64,000 nucleotides of DNA from Delphinapterus leucas (taxonomy: Eukaryota; Chordata; Mammalia; Artiodactyla; Monodontidae), in assembly GCF_002288925.2 (NCBI RefSeq), contig NW_022098076.1, positions 89,884,182 through 89,948,181 of the forward strand, given 5' to 3'. The position numbers and the translations under genes were made by a program. This document shows, piece by piece, positions 1-10,317 of the stretch. Position 1 is the stretch's first letter; every line of letters starts with the position of its first letter. The notes under the pieces are model-generated. The model searched no databases and was not told the origin of the DNA. It was given only the letters and a program-made list of their open reading frames with translations.

Positions 1-145
1 CACTTTATAAAAGATTTTTGTAGACTAGTATGATGAATCCTATGTCCATCCTACCTCGTAAATTGTTTTCTTAGCCCATACTTTACTTGTTTACCTTCTT
101 TTTTTTTTTTAATAAGATGTTGGGGGTAGGAGTTTATTAAGTTAT
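1..145. repeat. Left copy of a 145-bp duplicated gap flank
   Basis: This stretch is repeated at 292-436, on the other side of the run of N. I find one difference, G at 141 against T at 432. Both copies end inside the A/T-rich 3' tail of a CHR-type SINE that is complete only on the right side. The likely reading is that the same contig end is present twice because assembly stopped inside the repeat, not that the genome carries a real duplication. Confidence 0.9.
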
Positions 146-245
146 NNNNNNNNNNNNNNNNNNNNNNNNNNNNNNNNNNNNNNNNNNNNNNNNNNNNNNN
201 NNNNNNNNNNNNNNNNNNNNNNNNNNNNNNNNNNNNNNNNNNNNN
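146..245. other. Assembly gap, 100 N
   Basis: Exactly 100 undetermined bases. A round 100 is the usual placeholder for a gap of unknown size, so the true distance across it is not known and may be zero or negative (overlap). Confidence 0.97.
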
Positions 246-291
246 GTCATGTTCATTGGCTATTTTTATATTTGATTGTAAGGTTTTTGTT

Positions 292-436
292 CACTTTATA
301 AAAGATTTTTGTAGACTAGTATGATGAATCCTATGTCCATCCTACCTCGTAAATTGTTTTCTTAGCCCATACTTTACTTGTTTACCTTCTTTTTTTTTTT
401 TAATAAGATGTTGGGGGTAGGAGTTTATTAATTTAT
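292..436. repeat. Right copy of the duplicated gap flank
   Basis: Matches 1-145 with an offset of 291 bases, including the same 12-T run. This copy runs on into a full SINE and its right-hand target-site duplication, so it is probably the real locus. The bases at 246-291 are the only sequence between the gap and the second copy. Confidence 0.9.
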
Positions 437-705
437 TTATTTTTGCTGTGTTGGGTCTTCGTTTCTGTGCGAGGGCTTTCTCTAGTTGCGGTGAGCGGGG
501 GCCACTCTTCATTGTGGTGCGCGGGCCTCTCACTATCACGGCCTCTCTTGTTGCGGAGCATAGGCTCCAGACGCGCAGGCTCAGTAGTTGTGGCTCTCGG
601 GCCTAGTTGCTCCGCGGCATGTGGGATCCTCCCAGACCAGGGCTCGAACCCGTGTCCCCTGCATTAGCAGGCAGATTCTCAACCACTGCGCCACCAGGGA
701 AGCCC
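391..705 (-). mobile_element. CHR-1-type SINE, reverse orientation
   Basis: A tRNA-derived SINE read on the minus strand. Its head is at the right, where CCACTGCGCCACCAGGGAAG is the complement of the A-box region, and the complement of the B box (GGCTCGAACCC) is near 642. The long T-rich 3' tail is at the left. Related 15-base flanks at 376-390 and 706-720 differ at two positions and look like the target-site duplication. The length and TTTATTTA tail fit the longer CHR-1 form rather than the shorter ~190-bp form seen elsewhere in the window. Confidence 0.9.
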
Positions 706-849
706 ACTCGTTTACTTTCTTAGTGATCATTTTGCCATATATAAAGTGTTCGTTTCCTCTGCAGCCCATCTTAATGTGGTTTCATTCCACTCAAACTGAT
801 GCTTTCAGGGTTTCCAGCAGCCTCCACATTGAATTAGTATGGAATTTTC

Positions 850-1020
850 TGTCCTCGTGTTCAATCCAGTTATAAATCCTTTATTTAACCTCTCAGAGTC
901 TCAGTTTCCGTTTTTGGATGTGAATATGAGAAAACACTCCCAGCTCTGCAAGTTAGTTGCAAAAATTAGAAAGCATTCATGCACAGCACCTAGCACAGTG
1001 CCTGCTGTTATTACTGGTCA
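850..1020 (+). repeat. MIR SINE fragment
   Basis: Contains the MIR-like order 'taacctctcagagtctcagt' near 887 followed by 'agcacctagcacagtgcctg' near 985, both standard parts of the core and 3' half of the mammalian-wide MIR SINE. The 5' tRNA part is not clear. It is an old, diverged copy. Confidence 0.75.
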
Positions 1021-1700
1021 AAAGCCTGCCCGTCCACTTGTTGTCTGTGTGCTCTGGCTCCAGCCCCCTGGGAAAAATGCTGCTATTCACAGGAAGAAGA
1101 AGAGGGAGGAAGGGAAGATGAAGGAGGAGGACGAGGGCAAGAAGGAGGGGCATCAGCACTGATGCTGGCCAGGTGTATCCCTGGAGTTGTACTAAATGCA
1201 TCTCAGAGCAGCACAACCTGGGGCTTCCAAATATGAATTGCATTAGTAACGATAACGACAATCGTGAACATTTAGGGAGAGGTGACTACTCCCAAACACC
1301 TTGCTGCGTGCTTCAGGAGGAAGGATGCCGTACAGATGAGGTACTTGGCCTGTCTGGCACCCGTTAAGTGCTATGTATGAACCCGTAGTCACTCTCACCG
1401 CCATCGCCACTCTTATTTTACCGGCAACATCTTATGAATCCACTCTTCTGCTTCCAGGCAGATGGGCGGGGAGCAAAAGGACCGACCTGCGCATCCTGTC
1501 CCCTATCAAGGGGTCTGGGAAAGCCATCTTTACTGCAGAATGAGTCGGCAGGGACCAGATGGGAACTCATGGAAAGTTCTGCCCCATGGGAGAAGGTCTT
1601 GCTGCTGAGACTTCAGTGAAAACTGAGGCCTGGGGGCAGAACCCTGACCAGGAAGCATGTTGCTTTCGGCCCTCACTGAGTTGCCCTAACATTTAAACGT
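1021..1700. other. Unassigned sequence with a purine-rich tract
   Basis: No gene or repeat family is recognised. At 1091-1150 the plus strand is almost pure A/G, built from irregular AGG and GAA steps. This gives a run of charged residues in the open frame at 839-1162, which I take as a composition effect. The rest looks like ordinary single-copy DNA. Confidence 0.5.
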
Positions 1701-1708
1701 CAAGACAG

Positions 1709-1922
1709 GGCTTCCCTGGTGGCTCAGTGGTTGAGAGTCCGCCTGCCGATGCAGGGGACGCGGGTTCGTGCCCTGGTCCGGGAGGATCCCACGTGCCGCG
1801 GAGCGGCTGGGCCCGTGAGCCATGGCCACTGAGCCTGCGCGTACAGATCCTGTGCTCCGCAACGGGAGAGGCCACAGCAGTGAGAGGCCCGCGTACCACA
1901 AAAAATAAATAAATAAATAAAA
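1709..1922 (+). mobile_element. CHR-2-type SINE with 10-bp TSD
   Basis: Starts with GGCTTCCCTGGTGGCTCAG, has an A box (tggctcagtggttgaga) and a B-box-like ggttcgtgccc, and ends in an (AAAT)n tail. The flanks carry the duplication GTCAAGACAG at 1699-1708 and 1923-1932. The body is about 190 bp without the long tail region of the CHR-1 form. The intact duplication points to a fairly recent insertion. Confidence 0.95.
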
Positions 1923-2229
1923 GTCAAGACAGTTCACCTTGAAATAGGGATTTTCAGCTTCTGTTGACACTTGTCAACAATGAGCATCTCTCAGTGTTCT
2001 TCCACCAGTGGCTCCACTCACTTCGGATGCCAGCCTGGCCCTAAAGGTATCTGGGTTCCTGACCCCTGAACCCAGCTCCCTGCCCTCAGGAGAAAAGGTC
2101 TCCCGTGAAACAGACGTATATATTCTACTAAACAGAGAATTTTTAGAAAACACCTGCTCAGTATTCTCTGTCTGACTCCAGAAGACATAGGTCTGGTTTA
2201 ATTCTCCCTAAAAAGATGATAAGAAGGGA

Positions 2230-2700
2230 ACAGCCGCAGAAACAAGCTTGTAGATATAAAGAATGGAGACAGATATTATATTCACACTGAGAGAAAAAAA
2301 AAATCAGGCTCATTATTGAAGGAAATCAACTCAGTAAAGCTGGAGATGAACTTGAGCAAAACTTCATGAGACCACAGAGGAAATGAATAAAGAGATCAAA
2401 AAGATGAGAAAAGTATGATAATAGAGGCAGAGGACTAACTAAGGAGATCCAACCCATGAATAAAAGCCACTCCCGACAAAGAACACCCTAGATATGAGTA
2501 TGATGCAATAATAAAAGGTATTAGAGAAAACTTTCCTGACCTGGATATGGCTTTGTCAACCAGAGAAGGGAGGATTTACAGTTTCTGGGCAACATGAATG
2601 AAAAGAGATGGATACCAAGACAAGGCTGACGATTATTTTTTTATAACTTCAAAAACAACAAGAGAATCCCTTTGAGCTTACCCTCAAAGAAATGAATGTC
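2230..2700 (+). mobile_element. Old L1 or HAL1-like ORF1-region fragment
   Basis: A-rich plus-strand sequence with phrases typical of L1/HAL1 ORF1 DNA, such as 'gagatcaaaaagatgagaaa' near 2392 and 'agaaaactttcctgacctgg' near 2525. No open frame survives. The assignment rests on remembered consensus phrases and the purine-rich strand bias; boundaries are approximate. Confidence 0.55.
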
Positions 2701-4925
2701 AGGTGGGTTGGCCTAAAATGTCTCCCCTGCTCTATTGAATTAAATCTCTATTGCCAAGAGGCAAACATTGGCTGAAGCAAAAATTCATGGGTCAGGAATG
2801 ACAGGCCCCAGAGCGACACAGCAAACAGCTCATTTGTCAGCTTCTCCGGGGGGAGGGGATTGTTCGTCAGCATGGAACAAATTTGGCGACTTACACAGGA
2901 AGCGGCTCCTCATGTCTTGGACCCAGGATGCAGTTCTAAGAACAAGACTCTGATGCTTTGACAGGTCAAGCCCACAAGTCTCCCCATCAGATGGTCTGAC
3001 CTCCACTTTTGACTGATGTCAGGGTCTAAAGGCACCTGTCCACCAGCTAGCATGGCCCTTGGGATTGGAATCATACTTTGCAAAAACGTCACCAGGGGCA
3101 GAGATAGAGTTCCCACTGGCATCATGCGGGTGAGGGTGCTGACGTGTCATAGTGAACCAGACGCTTGGCAGGGTGGTTTCATTTGGGCAACACCACATGG
3201 GGGACCAGGCTGGATACAGAGCTACATCTGCACCAATTCCAGGCCCCCACGAACCCAATGTGCTCTGCCTGCAAGAGCCTCTTTCCAGGATCTAAAGCAC
3301 TGATTCTGAACCCCAGCTCTATCCTGGGACACCCAGTATTTGTAGGCCTTTTCTCTAGAGAAGACAGAAGACCAAGAGGAGTCTGCCGAGTACCTGCTGG
3401 ATTTCCTATCCCTGCATCCCATCACGTGGACCTCCTCACCATCTACCTGACCTCCCAGACTCCGGGAATGGTCATTCACTTGGAATGTGGCTGGAGGAAG
3501 CTGAGGCCCTTTGGACTTGTCCACGAGGCAAAATCTCAGCTAACAGCCCCTGAAGTTGAGGCAATACCAATATACTTCTTTCAATGGAGAGCACAGCTGA
3601 AGACTGCCCTGTCTGACCGTTTCTTCAAGATTCCCCTTAATCACGATATTGCCAACCTGTCTTTCTTTCTGTTTACACATTACTTCTTTTCAACTACCTT
3701 CCTGTGTTGATATTTTTCTAGTTTGAAATGTTTAACTTCAAAGATTATTTTTGCAGTAGAAAAAGCAATTCGCGTCTGATATAATTAAGCAATGGCCCAT
3801 TGATTTACCCACCGCTATACATTATGCCTCCTCTTCTCATTTACCATCTTAGTTCCTAATGAGTTTATCTTCAAACAGGTATTTATTGATGCCTTGAGAG
3901 CAACAATTCCAGAGGCCGCTCCCAATATGAACCACACTGGGCTGAGTTATTCATAAGTTATATATCGCCCGGGTATTGTGTTTCCTGCTATCGTTACTAA
4001 ATGAGTACAAAAAGAATTGGAATTTGAGAAAAGAACCAGGTTTTGGCTTTCAATATACTGGGAGTGAAACAGTGCTTCTAAGAAAATCAGTTCTATTCTG
4101 ACAGTTAACACTCAATTCCCACGCAATGTGTGTCATTTAATAAGTAAACTGCTGCTCTTTTTAATGAAGCCAGAAAGATGATGTATGCCGTCTGAAGCAC
4201 AATTATATCCCCAGAAACAGGGAAGGAAATGCTAATTACAAAATAGTTCACATGGCAACCGCTTGATAAATGAAGCTGAGAAAAACAGCCCTAGGCTTCT
4301 TACGCATCCTTCTTTGTCTCTGGCAGAGGAAAGAGATTTGAAAAGGCAACTCGACATCTCATTTTGGGTGTCAGTTGGCCCTTTTTATAAGGTGGGTCTC
4401 TTTATAGCCCCAGCTATGCTGGTGGCTGGGACCAACACCAAGGACACAGACAATGAAAGGAGACACCTCACAGAGGAAACACTCTAAATCTCTTCCAGCA
4501 GCTTCTTCCTCCAGCTGTTAAGTACCGCCATCTCCAGTTTGCTCCCAGGGATTGCAAAGTCAGGAGCCCTCCATTCCTGGGGCAGTTTGACACCTGGAGG
4601 GCTCAGGGAGCTGTAGGAATGAACAGTCCACTCTGGGGTTGGGCTGTGTGTGTTGGGGTGCAGCAAGGTTGTCACTCCTGGTCCTGACACTGCTCTAACT
4701 GGTGTGGAAGAGCCAATCTTCCATGGAATCAGTAGACCTCCCAAGAATGCTCAACTCTCCTTACTGTAAACTCTGAGAGAGTCTCTGCCTACCATTTGCC
4801 CATCTATGGAGAGTTTCTGTTTTCATGTCTATGAGCTACTTCTTTGTCGACAGCCAACATCCACTTTGTCCTTCTCAGGCCGTGGGTTATAGACGAGGCT
4901 CAATCTGTCTCAGACTTTAGGACTG
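2701..4925. other. Unassigned sequence, no supported gene
   Basis: No repeat or gene family is recognised over 2.2 kb. The largest open frame is 3165-3710 on the plus strand (181 codons). It has no signal peptide, domain or motif I can name, no obvious flanking splice structure, and ends in a phenylalanine-rich tail from T-rich DNA. I treat it as chance. Confidence 0.5.
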
Positions 4926-4929
4926 AACA

Positions 4930-5130
4930 TGGGTCCTGGAGGAAGCCAGTCAACACTTTGCACCCCCTGATGTCAATGACTGGTTCAGTGATGGACACGT
5001 GACCCCGAACAGGCTTATCAGAACCAAGGAGATTCAGTTCCTCAGCTTTTGTTTGAACGATTGGTTGGAGGACTTCTCCTCCAATGGGTATATACAACCT
5101 GAAGTTTGAACAGCCATTTTTTAACAATGT
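4930..5130. repeat. Probable ancient interspersed repeat, family unsure
   Basis: Has 'tgactggttcagtgatggac' at 4978 followed by acgtgacc and, later, a GCTTATCAGAACC block. A similar arrangement (GTGACTGGTGAAGAAAGGGCATGTGAC plus a CCAATCA-type block) is near 22255-22300. The shared order suggests both are decayed copies of one old mammalian repeat, possibly an LTR, but I cannot name it. Confidence 0.35.
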
Positions 5131-5214
5131 GATGTTCCCTTCTCAAATTCCTAAAACTGATAATGTCTGCTTCTTTTTTGTACTGTTCAGTCTGACAAGT
5201 GTATTGACTATTTA

Positions 5215-5610
5215 AATAACAAGCTTCTCAGTGGTATTCCCGTCCCCAATTTTATTGATTTCTGTTGTTAACATTATTATTTCTTTTCTTCTGTTTGCAT
5301 TGTGTTTAATTTGCTCTCCTTTTCCTAGTTCCCTAAAGTATAAGCTTAAATCACTGATTTGAGACTTTTCTTCTTTTCTAACATAAGCAATGAACACTAT
5401 AAATTTCCCTGTAAGTGCTGTTTTGGCTGCATCCTACAAATTTTGACATGGTTTTCATTTTTACTCATTTCAAAATGTAATCTAACTTCTGTTGTGTCAT
5501 CCTCTTTGACCCATGTATTATTTAGAAGTGTGCTGTTCAATTTCCAAACCTTCAGTGATTTTCCAGGCATCATATTTCTGTTGTTGGTTTCTAGTTTGAT
5601 TCTCTTAAGC
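5215..5610 (-). mobile_element. L1M ORF2 fragment, reverse orientation
   Basis: Antisense L1 phrases are visible, for example 'actataaatttccctgtaag' near 5396 and 'tagaagtgtgctgttcaatt' near 5523, which belong to the ORF2 region between the endonuclease and reverse transcriptase parts. The copy is broken by stops in every frame and is a remnant. Confidence 0.7.
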
Positions 5611-5965
5611 TCGGCAGTGGAGACAGGCAGAAGGTCCAGGTGGAGCATCATGTCTTTATCCCGGAGACTGCAGTTCCTCTCCATCAGGCTGCACCTGGGG
5701 GGAAGTTTTCTCATGTCTCTTGACCTACCCCCATCTTTCTGGCGAGCACCCCGAGAGGTCTGCAGAGAAGAGCCGGCTAGTGGTGTGAATTCCTCTTGTG
5801 TCTGCCGCTCTCAGGGGATCTATGCTCCCACACTGGTCCACGCGTGGGTTGTTAAACATTTTGCTTAATTATTTTTGTCTGGCTTCTCTGGCATCCAACT
5901 GCTTCTGCCCCAGGTAAGCGAAGGCTTGTGTCCTGTCTCTCCTTATAAGATCTCCCTCCTTACAT
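5611..5965. other. Unassigned sequence between two L1 pieces
   Basis: About 350 bp that does not match the L1 order on either side. An open frame at 5359-5868 crosses from the L1 remnant into this stretch and is taken as chance. Nothing else is recognised. Confidence 0.4.
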
Positions 5966-6300
5966 ATTTTGTTTTCCATTCAAAAAAACATGGAGGTAAA
6001 ATTTCTATAACGTGATATTAACCCATTTAATGCATTTAGTGCATTCACAGTATTGTGCAATCACGACCTCTATCTAGTTCCAAAACATTTTCATCCACCA
6101 GAAAGGAAGCCCAAACCCATTTAACAGTCACTCCCCACTCTCCCCTGCCCCAAGCCTCTGGCACACAAGTCTACTTTCTGTCCCTATGGATATATCTGTT
6201 CTTGGTATTTCCTATAAATTGACTCATACAGTATGTGATCTCTTGTGTCTGCATTATTCCTTATATTTTCCTTAGTTTGTCCTGCAACCACAGCTCTCTG
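5966..6300 (-). mobile_element. L1M 3'-end fragment, reverse orientation
   Basis: Antisense L1 3'-end wording such as 'agtgcattcacagtattgtg' near 6038 and 'actctcccctgccccaagcc' near 6137, followed by the typical 'ttgactcatacagtatgtga' near 6219. Because the 3' end lies to the right of an ORF2 piece in the same orientation, this must be a separate insertion from 5215-5610. Confidence 0.7.
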
Positions 6301-8566
6301 GTGATGTTAGGAAAAGTTATGATTCTGCAGATTATCTGGTGTGTTGTTGTTGTCAAGATGTCTTTTCTTTCTACATCCAAGGCAGAAGCAAAAAAATTCA
6401 GCACATCCTTTTTGAAATCTTCCGCAAATCCACATCCTCTCCCTGAGCTGACAGATTTGCTATTGTTACTTAAAGCATCTTCTTAATTAAGTTTTGAGTT
6501 TTTTGGTATTTTGTTGTCGTGGAGGAAGAGCCATATGATCATATGTAGAATCTTTCTCCACTTTTGCAAAATCACAGTGAAAGACACTGATGGATTGATT
6601 GTCTTATGTCCCTGAATATGTGTGAGGATCAACTTAATGGATTCTACATGGGTTTTAGTGTCAAGAAAATGTTTCTTTTCAAAAGCCATGCTGGCTTTGT
6701 CTGATCACATAATGAGAAATGTAAAACTTGTCGTAGTTTCCTTGGCTGTTAAGAGGCTACAATTTAGCTTTCAATTGGATTAACTAATTGATTGTAAGTT
6801 TCTGGAATATTTATTTCTCTTCTCTTTCCAAAAGATTTCTTCTTTTTTTTAAATGTAAACTTTATTTTCCTAAAAAAGAAAGTTGTGAAACAAACATGCA
6901 TTTAGTATGATATCAAACATTTGTATTTTAAATATCTATAAATCATTTTAAAATTATGAAACATTTAAAATAAAATTATATAAGGCTGCCATGAACGTAT
7001 GCCCTATCAGTACATAGAGGACAAACTTCTCTGTAAGTTTTCTCAAGAAACCTATGATTCGTTATAGTAAAGCAGACTAACTGTACAGTAAGGCAATTAA
7101 AATGTAAATTATTTATGAAAATGCTAGGAAGGAAAGGTAAAGGATTATTCTCATTACTCTTTAAACATCTGTATTGTTAGAACATGTGAGCATGTTTTAC
7201 TTTGGTTATAATAAAAGAAAGAATGTACAAGGGAAAGAAGAAATAAAAGAATACACAAACATAAATCAATGTAGAGCATAGCTAGCTCCAAGCGCTCAGA
7301 AACGTGACAGTGAAATTAAACAGCAGTCACTGAGTACCCCTGTCCTTTGCACCTGGAGAATTCCTCCTTTCTGAGTGGTGCCCTTCCATTACCTGAGAGT
7401 CACCAACTAATTCCCTGTCTGCCAAGTGTCCAGGCACAGGCTCCCTGTGTGTACGGTTGAAGGAGGCTGTCATGAACGAATTTAAAGATACTTTCCAATC
7501 GAAGGTTCTAGATCGGATTTTCACTCTACTGACAATTTCAGACTTGCCCTCTGGGCCCTGAGCATAACAGATCAATGTCAAGACAAATTAAATACACGAG
7601 GCCTCTGATAAACAATATCTCTGGATAAGATGAGCCTGGATTTTAATTCTATTACATAAATTCCATTAAAGAAATCTTCTAAGGAAAGAAGTTATAGTGG
7701 GGATTGTTAAAAATGAGCAATATTTTCAAAGCAGGCCAAAGAGCTCTAAATTCTCTTTTTAGTTAAAATCATGGGCACCTTAACTCTGCCTATATTTACA
7801 AGCATTCACCATACATCTTCCCTCGAATGGCTTCTCTGAGTTCCCACTAACTCCCACTTCTCTGAGTTCCCACTAACCCTTTTTGATAATTCCCTTTATT
7901 CCTCAGCTCGGTTTTGTAGGCACGCTTCAATAGTTGACACACACGCACACAAAAAAAAACATTGCAACTTTTCTCTCTGGAGCACATTGTTATTGTCCAA
8001 AGGCACAGTTCAACCTTGTATCATGAAAGGAGGTATTTTTGGTTTTGCATCATTGTTTGTATTCATGTATAATTCAGGGCTGCCTGACTACCAGGTTTCC
8101 TAGAGTTGCAGAGGATGGGAGATGGGGATGTAGGATTTGAAAGTCAATCTAAATATTTTAAAGTGAATTGCATAATGGTGTGGGGAGGGGAGCTCAACCA
8201 AATAAAACTGTCATGATTGGCATGGTGAAGACTTTCTTTATGAAATTAAAAGGACATTTGCAGGAGTGTGGGTCATGAGAAACCTGAGTGCACCTGAAAT
8301 CCTTCATATGGGTGATGGAGTCAAGGTCACCTCACAGACAGCACAGCTCTGACCTACAACAGTTGTTTTCATATTGTCGGAGAATTTGAGAGACCCATGA
8401 TGCTTAATAAGTTTCTGTGCTGTATGCATCCTAGGGCAATAGATGTACTTTGTAGTTTTAAAAAACAACAGCTCATGAATAAACAATGGACCTAATGCAA
8501 AACCCCTCAGGCTAAAGATCCAATTCAGAGCCAGCCACTCCCTGCCCTTCTCTCAACACATTTAGA
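6301..8566. other. Unassigned A/T-rich sequence
   Basis: No gene, RNA or clear repeat family is recognised. Composition is A/T rich, especially 6840-7000. The only structure I see is a short tandem duplication at 7831-7877, listed separately. Confidence 0.5.
7831..7877. repeat. Short 26-bp tandem duplication
   Basis: The unit CTTCTCTGAGTTCCCACTAA plus six more bases is at 7831-7856, and its first 21 bases are repeated directly at 7857-7877 without change. It is a simple local duplication, likely from replication slippage. Confidence 0.9.
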
Positions 8567-8580
8567 AGAAGCAAATCCTG

Positions 8581-8808
8581 GGGCTTCCCTGGTGGCACAG
8601 TGGTTGAGAGTCTGCCTGCCGATGCAGGGGACACGGGTTCGTGCCCCAGTCTGGGAAGATCCCACGTGCCGCGGAGCAGCTGGGCCCGTGAGCCATGGTC
8701 GCTGAGCCTGTGCATCCGGAGCCTGTGCTCCACAACGGGAGAGCCCACAACAGTAAGAGGCCCGCGTACCGCAAAAAAAAAAAAAAAGAAAAAAAAAGAA
8801 AAGAAAAA
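8581..8808 (+). mobile_element. CHR-2-type SINE with 14-bp TSD
   Basis: A full ~190-bp CHR-2-like body (GGGCTTCCCTGGTGGCACAG at the start, ggttcgtgcccc B-box region) followed by an A-rich tail with G interruptions. The duplication AGAAGCAAATCCTG is perfect at 8567-8580 and 8809-8822. The perfect flanks and long tail mark a comparatively recent insertion. Confidence 0.96.
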
Positions 8809-8963
8809 AGAAGCAAATCCTGTTCAACAGGCAGCATCTCTCAGCCAGGAACTTGAAAACTGCCTTTCCTCAGCCTTAGAAGCAAATCTGTAAAATCTTA
8901 CAAAGAGAAGGAAAACAATTAGTGGGTGGTAAAATAATAATAAATACAATTTTCCAGGCTCTA

Positions 8964-9194
8964 TTTATTTTTAAAAATAACTTTATTTTTATTTTAAAAA
9001 TAACTTTTATTTTAAACTGTGGTGATATTTTGGTTCATCCCTCATTAAAATTTCTTTTTAATTCACCAGTATATAATCTTTTCTTTTTTTAGATAAAAGT
9101 AGCAGGATATGTATGTGAATTTATGAATATTGATGACCTTTGGATCATGGAGGAGTGTTGATTTAATTTAATTTTTTGTTTGTTTTCGTTTGTC
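8964..9194 (-). mobile_element. Non-L1 segment, possible 3'-transduced tail of the next L1
   Basis: This A/T-rich stretch lies between a copy of TCCAGGCTCTA at 8953-8963 and the L1 3' end at 9195-9420, after which TCCAGGCTCTA occurs again at 9421-9431. If those 11 bases are the target-site duplication, the whole 8964-9420 block entered together and this part would be DNA carried 3' of the L1, ending in the imperfect poly(T) at its left. That is an inference; a chance repeat or an older unrelated insertion is possible. Confidence 0.45.
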
Positions 9195-9420
9195 TTTTAA
9201 TTTTTTTAATTTATGTTTTTGACATCTTTATTGGCATATAATTGCTTTACAGTGGTGTGTTAGTTTCTGCTGTACAACAAAGTGAATCAGCTATATGTAT
9301 ACTTATATCCCCATATCTCCCCCTTCTTAAGCCTACCTCCCACTCTCCCTATCCCATGCCACTAAGTCCTCACAAAGCATTGAACTGATCTCCCTGTGCT
9401 ATGTGGCAGTTTTCCACTAG
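9195..9420 (-). mobile_element. 5'-truncated L1 3' end, reverse orientation
   Basis: Antisense L1 3'-UTR of the cetartiodactyl kind: 'tttattggcatataattgct' near 9228, 'tagtttctgctgtacaacaa' near 9261, then 'atctccctgtgctatgtggc' near 9388. The T-rich 3' tail is at the left, and the right edge meets TCCAGGCTCTA at 9421. About 225 bp, so it is strongly 5'-truncated and non-coding. Confidence 0.88.
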
Positions 9421-9431
9421 TCCAGGCTCTA

Positions 9432-9814
9432 CTTTAATTCCCACAGTTGGCTTCATGTTACAGGCATGATAGCAGCTGGCTCCAGGTGTCCTTGTGGCAG
9501 GAAAGTCCCCTAAAGCCTAAACTGGCTTCCATCCCTGAGATTCTACAAAGGCTCCTGGACTCCTTGTCATTACTTTGCTGAGGGGAAGGACATCTTTTGA
9601 GTAGGGCCTGGAACCTACCATGGGTCACAGACAAGACCCGCAGTTGCTTCCATAGCATTCTTCCAAAATGAACAGGAGGCACTATTGAAACTGAGCAGGA
9701 CCCTGGGGGGCCTTCACGGGGACAGACCTCCGTGTCCCCTGCCTCTTGTTTGTAGTAGAGTTTTAGCCTCCTAGGCATTCCCCAAGTTCCAAAGAACAGA
9801 TTCAATCAGAGAAG
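9432..9814. other. Unassigned sequence before the LTR
   Basis: No repeat or gene recognised. A 115-codon open frame on the minus strand (9458-9805) shows no family features. Confidence 0.4.
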
Positions 9815-10317
9815 TGAGAAAATGCAAAAACAAAGGAAAACAGTCAAGCCAGACCCAAGAATAGTAGTTTAGCCATAAAACAAAGTCAAGGACCTTTAGT
9901 TCCTCCTCAAGGATAATACTCTGAGCCATATTCTTGAGCTGTCTTGCAGATGCTAAAACCCTCACTAGGTGGAAGAAGTTAACTGCATGCTGACCACCAG
10001 CACATAGACCCCAGACTGGTTGGAACCAGAAGGGTGATGATTGAGATTCCTAAAACATCACCCTGTTACCTCTCTACCAACCAACCAGAAGAATGTCCAT
10101 GAGCTGATCACACACCTACAACCCTCACCCCTAATGTTGCTTTTAAAAACCCTTCCCTGAAAGCTATTGGGGAGTTCTGGTCTTTTGAGCCTGAGCTGCC
10201 CATTCTCCTTGCTTGGTGCCTACAATAAACACTGTACTTGCCTTCACCACAACCTGGTGTCAGTAGATTGGCTTTGCTGCTCATTCAATGAGAGGACCCA
10301 AATTTTGTTCGGTAACA
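9815..10317 (+). mobile_element. Solo LTR of an endogenous retrovirus (ERV1-like)
   Basis: The 3' half reads like a retroviral LTR: a TTTTAAAA element near 10141, a polyadenylation signal AATAAA at 10224-10229, then 'cttcaccacaacctggtgtc' and 'gtagattggctttgctgctc', ending with ATTTTGTTCGGTAACA at 10317. A TG at 9815 would give a 503-bp LTR, but the flanks agaag and ctata do not match, so the left edge is uncertain. No primer-binding site or viral gene follows, so it appears to be a solo LTR. Confidence 0.72.

Noticed and set aside
5359..5868. 169-codon open frame on the plus strand
   Set aside because: Starts inside a reversed L1 remnant and runs into unassigned DNA; no coding features.
8579..8893. 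Open frames of 80-100 codons on both strands of SINEs (also at 1686-1970, 15074-15425, 37043-37391, 49530-49926, 51064-51572)
   Set aside because: They recur wherever a CHR SINE lies and encode the same SINE-derived peptides; they are not genes.
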